Program-made: the position numbers and the translations under genes
Source of the DNA: Gaiellasilicea sp046594445
GTDB lineage: Bacteria; Actinomycetota; Thermoleophilia; Gaiellales; Gaiellaceae
Length of the DNA: 64,000 bases
NCBI GenBank assembly: GCA_046594445.1
Contig: JBKJSM010000075.1
Location: 44,361 to 108,360 of the forward strand
Reading direction: 5' to 3'
Shown here: positions 7,395 through 15,104 of the stretch, in pieces
Numbering within the stretch: the stretch's first letter is position 1
Layout of the letters: each line of letters starts with the position of its first letter
Notes under the pieces: model-generated
The model's input: the letters and a program-made list of their open reading frames with translations, nothing else
Database searches by the model: none
Told to the model about the DNA's origin: nothing

Positions 7395-8385
7395 CGCCGA
7401 GCCCGGGCCTATCGGAGGGAACCTGGACGCCGTCGGCGAAGGCGACGCCGGGCCAGGGGTCGTCGGCGATCAGCAGGTTCCCGTCGAGGTCGACGTGGTC
7501 GCACAGGGGCGCGACGGCGCAGCCGGCGGCGATGCCGAGGCCCGACTCGATCATGCAGCCGAGCATGACGCCGAGCCCGAGCGCACGGGCTGCGTGCGCC
7601 ATCCGGATTCCCTCGCGGATCCCGCCCGACTTCGCGAGCTTGATGTTGATCCCGTGCGCGATCTCCGCGCAGGCGGCGACGTCAGCGAGCCGGTGGCAGT
7701 CCTCGTCGACGTAGATCGGGATCGGCGACCGCTCTTTCAGCGTCCGGCCGCCCTCGTTGCCCGCGGGCAACGGCTGCTCGCAGTAGGCGACGCCGAGCTC
7801 GGCGAGCTGCGGGAGCGACTCGAGCGCCTCCTCGAGCGACCACCATTCGTTCACGTCCACCTGCAGCGGCAGGTCGGTGACCGCCCGCACCGCGCGAACG
7901 CGCTCGACGTCGAGCCCGTCGGCGCCGCCCAGCTTCAGCTTCAGCCGCCGGAAGCGCGTCGCCGCCTTCTCGGCGCGGCGGGCCATGTCGTCGGGGTCGC
8001 CGAGCCAGACCGTCCAGGACGTGGGCGGGCCGGTGCGCGGGAGGCCGAGCAGCTTCCAGACCGGGACGCCGAGCAGCTTCCCCTGTAGGTCGTGCAGCGC
8101 GCCGTCGATCGCCGCTCTGGCCGCGTTTTCGCCCTGCGGCAGCCGGGCCTCGATCTCCTCGAGCGCGAACGGGTCGTCGCCGAGCAGGGCCGCGTGCTCC
8201 TCGAGATAGGCGAGCGCCGACGCCGGGGTCTCGTCGTAGCGCTCGATCGGCGCTCCCTCGCCGAAGCCCGAGACGCCGTCGTGGCGGAGCTCGACCTGGA
8301 CGACGTCGTCCTCGTCGCTCGACTCGCGCGCGATCACAAAGGTCTCGGCGAGCCGCAGGGTCACGATCCGGGCTGAGAGCTCCAC
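7381..8385 (-). CDS. dgcA: Enolase-superfamily epimerase, DgcA / dipeptide epimerase type
   Basis: A 334-residue enolase-superfamily protein of the muconate-lactonising subgroup. The KxK motif (K149, K151), metal ligands D177 (VDVN), E203 (CEQPL) and D227 (VDED) and the second general base region IKLAKSGG (about 249-252) are all present. Such proteins epimerise L-Ala-D/L-Glu dipeptides or N-acetyl-D-glutamate. Overlap with the DUF1611 gene favours the second activity. Either reaction would recycle D-glutamate from peptidoglycan. GTG start. Confidence 0.8.
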   Translation of the reverse strand: MELSARIVTLRLAETFVIARESSDEDDVVQVELRHDGVSGFGEGAPIERYDETPASALAYLEEHAALLGDDPFALEEIEARLPQGENAARAAIDGALHDLQGKLLGVPVWKLLGLPRTGPPTSWTVWLGDPDDMARRAEKAATRFRRLKLKLGGADGLDVERVRAVRAVTDLPLQVDVNEWWSLEEALESLPQLAELGVAYCEQPLPAGNEGGRTLKERSPIPIYVDEDCHRLADVAACAEIAHGINIKLAKSGGIREGIRMAHAARALGLGVMLGCMIESGLGIAAGCAVAPLCDHVDLDGNLLIADDPWPGVAFADGVQVPSDRPGLGVAAA

Positions 8386-8407
8386 GCCGGGTACACTAGA
8401 GCGCTCC

Positions 8408-8480
8408 GCGCCCGTAGCTCAGGGGATAGAGCGCACGCCTCCGGAGCGTGAGGTCGGAGGTTCGAATCCTCCCGGGCGCA
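8408..8480 (+). tRNA. tRNA-Arg (CCG)
   Basis: A 73-nt cloverleaf folds cleanly: acceptor GCGCCCG/CGGGCGC, D-stem GCTC/GAGC, anticodon stem CACGC/GCGTG with loop CTCCGGA (anticodon CCG), T-stem GGAGG/CCTCC with TTCGAAT. The discriminator is A and CCA is not encoded. Confidence 0.96.
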
Positions 8481-8491
8481 TTCCTCATCGG

Positions 8492-8538
8492 GGCGCAAGC
8501 AGAACCGGAATCCGCTTTCGCGGACCCCGGTTCGCGCC
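8492..8538. terminator. Probable bidirectional terminator between tRNA-Arg and queF
   Basis: Nested inverted repeats: an inner AACCGG..TCCGC with TTTC loop pairing to GCGGA..CCGGTT (8503-8532), extended by GGCGC/GCGCC. It lies between the plus-strand tRNA and the convergent queF. A smaller hairpin GACCC/GGGTC follows at 8541-8555. No U-run. Confidence 0.5.
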
Positions 8539-8570
8539 AAGACCCCTGAAGGGTCGCTTCGCTCCCGGGC

Positions 8571-8954
8571 TCAGGCCTTGGCGGTGATCGTGATGCCGCC
8601 GCGCGCCTTTTGGGTCAGCACGACGCGCACCTTGTCCGCGGGGAGATCGAGCGCTCCGGCGACGTCGTCGCGGATCCGGACGGCCAGCGCCTCGCAGAAG
8701 GCGCCCTCGTTCCGGTAGGTGGCAAGGTAGAGCTTGAGCGACTTCGACTCGAGGCAGAGCGGTCCCGGCTCGTACTCGATCACCGCGATGTAGAAGTCGG
8801 GCTGCGCGGTGATCGGGCAGATCGCGACCAGCTCGTCGCTTGTCATCGACACGTGCGAGACGCCTGGGTTCGGGAAGGTCTCGAGCCCGGCGTAGTGCTC
8901 GGAGCCGGCGTGGCCGAGCGCGACGAACTCGGTCGAACGGGTCGTCTCGTCCAT
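8571..8954 (-). CDS. queF: NADPH-dependent 7-cyano-7-deazaguanine reductase
   Basis: Reduces preQ0 to preQ1 in queuosine synthesis. The 127-residue unimodular form carries the catalytic Cys in ICPITAQPDF (C46, with D53) and the QueF signature ESKSLKLYL (69-77). Genes queC, queD and queE are not nearby, so the pathway must be scattered or preQ0 salvaged. It is divergent from the gene at 8977 with only 22 bp between. Confidence 0.95.
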   Translation of the reverse strand: MDETTRSTEFVALGHAGSEHYAGLETFPNPGVSHVSMTSDELVAICPITAQPDFYIAVIEYEPGPLCLESKSLKLYLATYRNEGAFCEALAVRIRDDVAGALDLPADKVRVVLTQKARGGITITAKA

Positions 8955-8976
8955 CGCGCCGTACTCTAGGCGAGCG

Positions 8977-9351
8977 ATGCGCGTCTATCTCGCCGGCCCG
9001 CCGTTCGCAGAGGAATATCGCCGCCGCGCCGACACGCTCGTCCGCGCGGCCGGCTGGGAGCCGGTCGATCCGATGCGACGAGACTTCCGCGGCCACACGG
9101 AGGGCAACGAGCGGGAGATCGTCGAGGGCGACCTCGCCGAGATCGACTCTTGCGATGCCGTGCTCGCCTCCTTCACCGAGCCGGACGAGGGGACCGCGAT
9201 GGAGTGCTGGCACGCCCACGTGGCCGGCAAGCCGGTCGTCGCCTACACCGGCGGCACGCCGGCACACCCATGGACCGTGTACGTCGCAGATGCGGTCTGC
9301 CCCGACCTGGAGCAGGCGGTCGCAGCGCTCGGCGCTACTGTCCCACGGTGA
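8977..9351 (+). CDS. Nucleoside 2-deoxyribosyltransferase-like protein
   Basis: A 124-residue protein of the nucleoside 2-deoxyribosyltransferase fold (PF05014 type). It begins RVYLAGPPF, as expected for the first strand and substrate loop. The catalytic Glu is probably E76 in DEGTAMECWHA. Family members exchange or hydrolyse the base of deoxynucleosides or nucleotides. Its stop overlaps the start of the MFS gene (GTGA), so the two are co-translated, and export or uptake of a nucleoside-like compound is a possible link. Substrate unknown. Confidence 0.75.
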   Translation: MRVYLAGPPFAEEYRRRADTLVRAAGWEPVDPMRRDFRGHTEGNEREIVEGDLAEIDSCDAVLASFTEPDEGTAMECWHAHVAGKPVVAYTGGTPAHPWTVYVADAVCPDLEQAVAALGATVPR

Positions 9352-10625
9352 GGGGTTACCTGCGCAGCCTGAACCCGCGACTACCGCGGGAGATCCAGGT
9401 ACTCCAGCTCGGCGGGCTCCTGAACGCGATCGGGAACGGCCTCGTGCTGCCGTTCACGCTCATCTACCTGCACAACGAGCGCGGGATCGACCTGACCACC
9501 GCCGGGCTGGTCCTCGGCACCAACGCTGCGGTCAGCCTGGTCGCCGGGCCGATCGCAGGTGCACTCGTCGACCGGGTCGGCGGCAAGCGGATGCTCACGA
9601 TCGCGCTCGGCTTCCTGATGCTCGGAATCGGCGGCTACGCGTTCGTCGAGACGGCGTGGCACGGTTTCCTCGCGGCCGCGATCCTCGGGATCGGGAACGG
9701 CGCCTTCTGGCCCTCCCAGTCGACGCTCCTCTCGGGCTTGGCCTCGCGCGAGCAGCGTCCGACCGTGTTCGCGATGCAGCGTGTGACGATGAACCTGGGC
9801 ATCGGGATCGGCGGCCTCACCGGGGGCTTCATCGCCGCAGCGAGCTTCCAGGCGCTCTTCCTGCTCGACGCGCTCACCTTCGTCGGCTACGCGGTGGTGC
9901 TCTGGCGGTTCGTCCCGGAGCCGCGCCGGCAGCTCGAGCGGGCTGTGCGCGCGGGGAGCTACCGCGACGTCTTCCGGCACCGGGTCTTCATGGGACTGAT
10001 CGCCGTGAACGCCCTCTTCATCGCCGCCGGGATCGCACAGCTCGAGGTGCTGCCCGCCTACGCGAAGAATGAGGCCGGAATCGGCGAGAGCGGAATCGGC
10101 CAGCTGTTCTTCGTCAACACGATCGCGGTCGTCCTGCTGCAGCTGCCCGTCGCCCGGCTCGCGCAGGGCCACCGGCGGATGCCGTTCATGGCACTGCTCG
10201 GCGTCGTCTGGGCCGCATCCTGGATCGTCGTACCCGCGAGCGGCCTCTGGCTCTCCGGGTTCACCGCGTTTGCCCTGCTCGCTTTCGCCGTCCTCCTCTT
10301 CGGGGCGGGCGAGTGCCTGCACGGCGCCGTCCAGGCGCCGCTCGTCGCCGATCTGGCGGATCACCGGCTGATCGGCCGCTACATGGCGATGTCGGCGCTC
10401 TCCTGGCAGGTCGGCTTCACGGTAGGTCCGGCGGCCGGGGCCGCTCTGCTCGGCGCGTCGCCGACCGGGCTCTGGATCGCCGCCGCGTCCGGCTGCCTCC
10501 TCGCCGGCCTCGCCTCGCTGGCGCTCGAGCGGGCGTTGCCGGAGCACGTGCGCCGCACGCCGCGTGCCGCGCCGGTCGCAACCGCACCCGTCGCGCTCGT
10601 CGACGCCGCTTCACCGACAACCTAA
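9348..10625 (+). CDS. MFS transporter
   Basis: A 425-residue major-facilitator protein with about 12 hydrophobic helices. The cytoplasmic loop 2-3 motif is recognisable as GALVDRVGGKRML near residue 65, typical of drug or metabolite exporters. The start is GTG inside a GTGA overlap with the preceding gene. The substrate cannot be read from sequence; coupling to a deoxyribosyltransferase-like gene is the only hint. Confidence 0.85.
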   Translation: MRGYLRSLNPRLPREIQVLQLGGLLNAIGNGLVLPFTLIYLHNERGIDLTTAGLVLGTNAAVSLVAGPIAGALVDRVGGKRMLTIALGFLMLGIGGYAFVETAWHGFLAAAILGIGNGAFWPSQSTLLSGLASREQRPTVFAMQRVTMNLGIGIGGLTGGFIAAASFQALFLLDALTFVGYAVVLWRFVPEPRRQLERAVRAGSYRDVFRHRVFMGLIAVNALFIAAGIAQLEVLPAYAKNEAGIGESGIGQLFFVNTIAVVLLQLPVARLAQGHRRMPFMALLGVVWAASWIVVPASGLWLSGFTAFALLAFAVLLFGAGECLHGAVQAPLVADLADHRLIGRYMAMSALSWQVGFTVGPAAGAALLGASPTGLWIAAASGCLLAGLASLALERALPEHVRRTPRAAPVATAPVALVDAASPTT

Positions 10626-10672
10626 GTAGAATTGCGCCATGCCGATCGCCGCCGAGGACCCGCTCAGTACGT

Positions 10673-11656
10673 ATGGCCAACCTGCCTCGCATCAGGCGGT
10701 CACGGCTCGACTCGCTCGCACAGCCCGACGCTCCGGCTGAGCGCCGCCCGCTCGAGCTCACCGGCGGCGGCCTGACCTGGGTCCACCTCGACCGGCCAAA
10801 CGCGACCGCCGCGGCCGACCTCGCCGAGCGGTTCGGCTGGCACGCGCTCGACGTCGAGGACGTGCTCTCGAAGCGCCAGCGGCCGAAGATCGACGAGTAC
10901 CCCGACTATCTCTTCGCCGTCCTCCACTTCCCCGTCTACGACAAGGCTATCCAGCGGCTGAACGCGGCCGAGCTCGACGTCTTCCTCGCCCAGGGCTACC
11001 TCGTGACGCTGCCGAACGTCGAGCTGCTCCCGGTGACGCGGCTCTTCCACCGCTGCCGGGAGAACGAGCAGCTGCGGGAGGAGCTGTTCGCAAAAGGGTC
11101 CGGTCGACTGCTGTACGAGGTGCTCGACGACCTCTTCGACTACTGCTTCCCGATCCTCGACAAGATCGGTCACAAGCTCGACTCCGTCGAGGACGACATG
11201 TTCGAGCGCCGGGCCGAGGACGTCGTCCGCGACCTCTCGAACGTCAAGCAGGAGATCATCTCCTACCGCAAGATCATCAAGCCCGAGCGCGCCACCCTGC
11301 GCCAGCTGGAGCGGCGCGTGGAGCGGTTCCTGCCGGAGGAGCTCGACCTCTACTTTGACGACATCGTCGACGCGGCCGAGCGGATCTGGGACCTGCTCGA
11401 CAACTACAAGGAGGTCGTCGAGGGGCTCGAGTCGACGAACGAGTCGGTGATCTCGCACCGCCAGAACGACGTCCTCCGCGTGCTCACCACCTTCAGCGCG
11501 ATCCTGCTGCCGCTGACCCTGCTGGCCAGCGTCTTCGGGATGAACGTCGACTTCCCGGGCAACGGCACCGCGTTGGCCTTCTGGATCATCGTCGGCGTCA
11601 TGGTCGCCGTGGGCGCGAGCCTCCTGGGCTTCTTTCGCTGGAAGCGCTGGCTCTAA
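10673..11656 (+). CDS. corA: CorA-type magnesium/cobalt transporter
   Basis: A 327-residue divalent-cation channel. The large N-terminal cytosolic domain is followed by two C-terminal helices, with the selectivity motif GMN in VFGMNVDFPG between them and a basic end (RWKRWL). The start ATG has no clear ribosome site. An out-of-frame ATG at 10639 opens a short overlapping reading frame that could lower initiation. A strong hairpin follows the gene. Confidence 0.93.
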   Translation: MANLPRIRRSRLDSLAQPDAPAERRPLELTGGGLTWVHLDRPNATAAADLAERFGWHALDVEDVLSKRQRPKIDEYPDYLFAVLHFPVYDKAIQRLNAAELDVFLAQGYLVTLPNVELLPVTRLFHRCRENEQLREELFAKGSGRLLYEVLDDLFDYCFPILDKIGHKLDSVEDDMFERRAEDVVRDLSNVKQEIISYRKIIKPERATLRQLERRVERFLPEELDLYFDDIVDAAERIWDLLDNYKEVVEGLESTNESVISHRQNDVLRVLTTFSAILLPLTLLASVFGMNVDFPGNGTALAFWIIVGVMVAVGASLLGFFRWKRWL

Positions 11657-11666
11657 TTGAAGACTG

Positions 11667-11696
11667 AGCCGGGGCGCAGTCGGTGCCGCCCCGGCT
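11667..11696 (+). terminator. Terminator hairpin after corA
   Basis: A perfect 10-bp stem AGCCGGGGCG/CGCCCCGGCT with a 10-base loop starts 10 bp after the corA stop. The downstream sequence (GTCGTCGCTCTT) is only mildly T-rich. Confidence 0.6.
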
Positions 11697-11706
11697 GTCG
11701 TCGCTC

Positions 11707-11876
11707 TTAGCGGCCTTCGCTCCCGTCTCCCCCGCGGCCCCAGTTGATGTCGAGGTGCTCGCGGGGATCGTCGGCGTGCGAACGGGTGCCGGACTTCGCG
11801 ATCCCGCGGCTGACCTTGGTCGTTGCCGGGATCGCGATCACCGCGGCCTCGTCGGACGCCTTCGTAGGAACTTCAT
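11707..11876 (-). pseudogene. Possible small gene with interrupted frame
   Basis: In the 265-bp gap after corA, a minus-strand ATG at 11876 has AGGA seven bases upstream but reads only MKFLRRRPTRPR before a stop. Another frame of the same strand is open to 11707 and reads like real protein, ending DDPREHLDINWGRGGDGSEG. Joining them needs a one-base shift. If intact, the second frame alone could start at GTG 11841 (44 residues). Either a decayed small gene, a sequence error, or chance. Confidence 0.25.
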
Positions 11877-11921
11877 AAACCGGTCCTGCCGGTGACGCGT
11901 GGAGGTTTAACGGTATGCGCG

Positions 11922-12734
11922 CTAGGCCGGTTGGAGCCTCCGGGCTCCCGCGGCGACGTCCGCGGTCTCGAGCGCGCGCCAGGTGAGCGGCCCGGCGACC
12001 CCGTCCGGCTCGAGGTCGCGCTGCTGCTGGAACGCCTCGACCGCGAGCTGGGTGATCTGGCCGTAGTCGCCGTCGATGGCGGCTTCCACAGGCAGCACGC
12101 CGTGCTGGCGCAGCAGCCTCTGCAAGCGCTTGACCTGCCACCCCTCGGAGCCGAACCGGAGGGTCGGGGCCTCCGCCTTCAGCGGCTTCACCGCCGCCGG
12201 GACGCCGGTGCCGATCCGTGCGCGCACGAGCGCGAGGTAGCGCTCGACCGGGAAGCCCTGGCCGGGATCCCAGTGCGAACCGCGCTTGAACGCCTTGCTG
12301 ACGGCGTCGTGGGTCGTGATCCCACGCCTGCCCGCCTTCAGATCAGCTGCGTAGAGCCAGGTGACCGGGATCTTGTACTTCTTGCACAGGTCGCCTACGA
12401 GCGTGGCGGAACGCTCGAGCATCGCCGTCGAGTAGGCGTCGCTCCAGTCGCGGCCGGTCTGCTTCGCGCGTCCGGCGTGCTCGATCCCGATCCCGTCGTG
12501 GTTCGCGCCTGGAGCGTGCCAGCCGACGTCCTGGTCGCGAACGCACTGCACGACCGAGTTCGCATCGACGCAGTAATGGGCGGAAACCTTCGCGCCGGGG
12601 TTGCGGAACCAGGCGGCGCAGTTCTCCGCGGTCTCGCCCTTCTCGTCCATCTCCATCGTGTGGATCACGATCAGGTCGATCTGGCGGCCGGCGGTGCGGG
12701 TGACGTGCGGGCTCTCGACGAACGGATAGGCCAT
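11922..12734 (-). CDS. N-acetylmuramoyl-L-alanine amidase with C-terminal peptidoglycan-binding domain
   Basis: A 270-residue two-domain wall hydrolase. An amidase_2-type domain (about residues 15-185) has zinc-ligand regions IVIHTME (H25), SAHYCVD and HWDPGQGFP. A PG_binding_1 domain fills residues 195-262 (GSEGWQVKRLQRLL to DGVAGPLTWRAL). No signal peptide is visible, so export would need another route, as with phage endolysins. AAGGAGAG lies just before the ATG. The membrane-protein gene 17 bp upstream is on the same transcript. Confidence 0.85.
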   Translation of the reverse strand: MAYPFVESPHVTRTAGRQIDLIVIHTMEMDEKGETAENCAAWFRNPGAKVSAHYCVDANSVVQCVRDQDVGWHAPGANHDGIGIEHAGRAKQTGRDWSDAYSTAMLERSATLVGDLCKKYKIPVTWLYAADLKAGRRGITTHDAVSKAFKRGSHWDPGQGFPVERYLALVRARIGTGVPAAVKPLKAEAPTLRFGSEGWQVKRLQRLLRQHGVLPVEAAIDGDYGQITQLAVEAFQQQRDLEPDGVAGPLTWRALETADVAAGARRLQPA

Positions 12735-12751
12735 GTCTCTCTCCTTTTCGT

Positions 12752-13513
12752 TCAGGGCTGGGTGGCGGTGGGCGCGGTGACCAAAGCCTTCTTGGCCAAG
12801 TAGCCGGCGTGCGAGATCGCGAGCAGCGTGACGACGGCCTCGTCGACCGCCGGCAATGAGGTGAATGCACTCGTCCTGTCCTCGAACATGTCGCCGAGCG
12901 TCAGCCCGTAGGCGAGGATCAGCACGACGGTGAACAGGAACATCTGCACCTTGCCGAGATCCACGTGGTCGCCGTCTGCCTCCTCCTCGCCGTGGAAGAG
13001 ATCGGCGAACCTCGAGTCGGCCTCGCTGCGCAGGTGCACGACCTTGCCGCCCTGCTTTCGCTGCTTGTAGGAGAGCGCGGCGGGCGCGGCGACGAGCGAC
13101 GCCGTCGAGATCCCCATCGCGAGCCAGAGCTCGCTCGGGATGCTCACGTTCATCGGCTCCGCCGCATTGCGGCCGATGTTCGCGAGCGCTGCGGCCAGAT
13201 AGCCCGAGAGCACGAGCACGGTCCAGAGGAGCATCTGCAGCCGCGAGAGGCTGACGCGGTGGCGGTCGTCGATGAGGACGCCGCGCCAGAGGCCCGTGAC
13301 GCCGTGCCCCGCGACGGCGGCCAAGGCGGCCATCAGCGCCGCGACCGCGAGCCAGCCGACGACGGTGCGCTGGCCGAGGAAGCCGAGCTGGCCGCCGCTC
13401 TGCGGCAGCGAGATCCCGAGCACCGCAATCCCCGCGAGAATCGCGACCAGCCCAAAGGTGTGAGCGGAGCGCCAGCGAGGACGCTCGGCGTACGTGGCTG
13501 CTGCGGTCGACAT
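12752..13513 (-). CDS. Uncharacterised membrane protein with a duplicated SLSRxQ-type motif
   Basis: A 253-residue protein with about five hydrophobic segments. Two segments share a motif: VSLSRLQMLLWTVLVLSGYL near residue 88 and VDLGKVQMFLFTVVLILAYG near 188, suggesting an internal duplication. Between them is a soluble stretch rich in K, E and D. I do not recognise an assigned function. It heads a two-gene unit with the amidase and has a good promoter upstream, so a role in delivering or controlling the wall hydrolase is plausible but unproven. Confidence 0.75.
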   Translation of the reverse strand: MSTAAATYAERPRWRSAHTFGLVAILAGIAVLGISLPQSGGQLGFLGQRTVVGWLAVAALMAALAAVAGHGVTGLWRGVLIDDRHRVSLSRLQMLLWTVLVLSGYLAAALANIGRNAAEPMNVSIPSELWLAMGISTASLVAAPAALSYKQRKQGGKVVHLRSEADSRFADLFHGEEEADGDHVDLGKVQMFLFTVVLILAYGLTLGDMFEDRTSAFTSLPAVDEAVVTLLAISHAGYLAKKALVTAPTATQP

Positions 13514-13551
13514 GCTCCCTCGCCTTCCTGCCGCAGCTCGCTTGTGCGGAA

Positions 13552-13580
13552 AGCATCAACCTTTCCTCGCCCATTGTCAA
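13552..13580 (-). promoter_or_regulatory. Promoter for the membrane protein / amidase pair
   Basis: On the minus strand a perfect -35 TTGACA (13580-13575) is followed after 17 bp by GATGCT (13557-13552), 38 bp before the ATG at 13513. The -35 is ideal and the -10 weak. Confidence 0.5.
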
Positions 13581-13603
13581 GGTTCGGGTGCGAGAATCGC
13601 CTG

Positions 13604-14086
13604 ATGCCGAAGCCGCTGTGGGCGCCCTGGCGTCTCGAGTACGTGACGCAGGCCGACGAGCTCCCGGGCTGCCCGCTCTGCGCCGAGGCGGCGGGCGAGG
13701 TCGAGGAGAGCCTCGTCGTCCACCGGGGCGAGACGGCGTTCGTGCTCCTGAACAAGTTTCCGTACTCCTCCGGGCACCTACTCGTCGCTCCCGTCGCCCA
13801 CACGGGCGAGCTCGCGGGGCTCGGCGACGAGACCGCGCTCGAGATCCACCGGCTCGGCCTCCAGGGAATCGAGGCGTTGCGCGCGACATATGCGCCCGCG
13901 GGCTTCAATCTGGGTTGGAACCTCGGCCGGGTCGCGGGGGCGGGGATCGTCGACCATGTCCACCTTCATGTCGTTCCGCGCTGGGCGGGCGACACGAACT
14001 TCATGCCGGTGCTCGGCGACGTGAAGGTGCTGCCCGAGCACCTGCACGCCACGCGCGAGCGGCTGCTCGGCGCCTGGCCGCGCTGA
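13604..14086 (+). CDS. HIT-family nucleotide hydrolase / Ap4A phosphorylase type
   Basis: A 160-residue histidine-triad protein with the motif DHVHLHVVPRW near residue 116. A CPLC pair near residue 20 (GCPLCAEA) resembles the zinc site of actinobacterial HIT proteins that phosphorolyse or hydrolyse diadenosine tetraphosphate. The N-terminus MPKPLWAPWRLEYV is characteristic of that group. It is monocistronic and divergent from the membrane protein gene. Confidence 0.88.
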   Translation: MPKPLWAPWRLEYVTQADELPGCPLCAEAAGEVEESLVVHRGETAFVLLNKFPYSSGHLLVAPVAHTGELAGLGDETALEIHRLGLQGIEALRATYAPAGFNLGWNLGRVAGAGIVDHVHLHVVPRWAGDTNFMPVLGDVKVLPEHLHATRERLLGAWPR

Positions 14087-14126
14087 GCTCGGCCGAGAGC
14101 GCTTCACCTCGGCGCCGCTTCCGTCG

Positions 14127-14314
14127 ATGGGAGACGAGATGGAGCGCTTCGACTTCCAACAGCTCGTCGAGTGCTTGCCGCTCGTCGTCTGTCCGGCTAT
14201 GCCGAGGAGGCATTCGCGGACAACCCGGCGATCACCGCGGCGACCTTGATCGGGAAACCGTTCACCGTCGACGAATTCGCGCACCGCGTACGCGGCGCAC
14301 TCGAAGCGGCCTGA
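14127..14314 (+). pseudogene. Remnant of a PAS/REC signalling protein
   Basis: The segment opens as MGDEMERFDFQQLVECLPLVV, like the start of a PAS domain. Then the reading frame shifts and continues as LSGYAEEAFADNP, then TLIGKPFTVDEFAHRVRGAL, which is the last third of a response-regulator receiver domain (LSGY, then the conserved Lys in GKPF). The middle (rest of PAS, kinase core, first part of REC) is missing. This is what a large internal deletion in a hybrid histidine kinase would leave. No intact copy is nearby. Confidence 0.65.
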
Positions 14315-14351
14315 CGCACTTCTCAGCCCGGAAAGCCCTGCAAATGTGGCT

Positions 14352-14388
14352 TGATTCCTCGAACGAGGGATCAGTTGCCAGCGCTGGC
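14352..14388. promoter_or_regulatory. Two palindromes upstream of the gene at 14406
   Basis: An imperfect 22-bp palindrome (14352-14373, one mismatch pair besides the centre) is followed by a perfect GCCAGCGCTGGC (14377-14388), 17 bp before the GTG start. They look like operator sites but no matching regulator is adjacent. Confidence 0.25.
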
Positions 14389-14405
14389 GCTCCGATCTCT
14401 GGAGT

Positions 14406-15026
14406 GTGGATCTCGTCCGTGCCGCCGTATCGGGCAGGGTCCGCGTCGCCGCTCTTCTAGCGCTGACGTGCGCCCTTCTCCCCGCCGACGCTCTCGCGTT
14501 CGGCGGCAGCTACCGCATCGACGGCGGTACGCAGCGCCAGCAGGCGCAGGTGCGTCTCGCGCTCGACGCTAGCTCGTTTGACTGGGGCGTCGTCCCGCCG
14601 GTCGAGATCGCGATCCGCGAGGGCACGGGCTCGTTCTCCCTGCCGGGTCGGATCACCCTCGAGGCCAAGCTCCTCGATGCCGGGATCTTCTCCTGGGCCG
14701 TCGTCCAGGACGAGTTCGCCCACCAGATCGACTACCTCGTGCTCGGCGAGCGCGCCCGCTCGATCCTCAACCGGGAGCTGCTCGGCCGGGTGTGGTGCCA
14801 CTCTGACCAGCCGGGCCTCCCCCACTCCGTCTATGGCTGCGAGCGGTTCACCTCCACCTTCGTCTGGGCGTTCTGGCCGGTGCGGCAGAACGCGTACCGC
14901 CCCAACTCGCGGAACGACGAGTCCGCCTCGATGGCTCCTGGCCCGTTCCGGGCGCTCGTCCAGGAGCTAATCGCGCCCGCCGTGGCCGTGCGCTCGCACA
15001 ATCGCCTCTACGGCCCCCTCCGGTAA
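14406..15026 (+). CDS. Secreted protein with a degenerate zincin-like motif
   Basis: A 206-residue protein with a signal peptide cleaved after about residue 31 (ALLPADALA). The centre contains VVQDEFAHQIDYLVLG, which looks like the HEFAHQ helix of a metalloprotease but with Asp102 in place of the first His (E103 and H106 kept). Later blocks GCERFTSTFVWAFWP and NDESASMAP look conserved. It could be a metal-independent or altered-ligand relative of a small extracellular peptidase; function unknown. GTG start. Confidence 0.65.
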   Translation: MDLVRAAVSGRVRVAALLALTCALLPADALAFGGSYRIDGGTQRQQAQVRLALDASSFDWGVVPPVEIAIREGTGSFSLPGRITLEAKLLDAGIFSWAVVQDEFAHQIDYLVLGERARSILNRELLGRVWCHSDQPGLPHSVYGCERFTSTFVWAFWPVRQNAYRPNSRNDESASMAPGPFRALVQELIAPAVAVRSHNRLYGPLR

Positions 15027-15049
15027 AGCAGCGTACCCGCGAAGTCGGC

Positions 15050-15078
15050 TTGACCGTTTGCCTTCTGCGAGCTTGAAT
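15050..15078 (+). promoter_or_regulatory. Promoter for the gene at 15105
   Basis: TTGACC (15050-15055) and TTGAAT (15073-15078) are separated by exactly 17 bp and end 26 bp before the ATG. AGAGGG lies 5 bases before the start. Confidence 0.45.
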
Positions 15079-15104
15079 CACGGGAGAGACTTCAGAGGGC
15101 CGCC

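Noticed and set aside
8955..8976. preQ1 riboswitch before queF
   Set aside because: Only 22 bp lie between the divergent starts.
10626..10672. Magnesium riboswitch before corA
   Set aside because: The 47-bp spacer is too short and shows no suitable fold.
14127..14314. Interrupted PAS/REC sequence as another recoded gene
   Set aside because: Most of both domains is missing, so a deletion explains it better than recoding.
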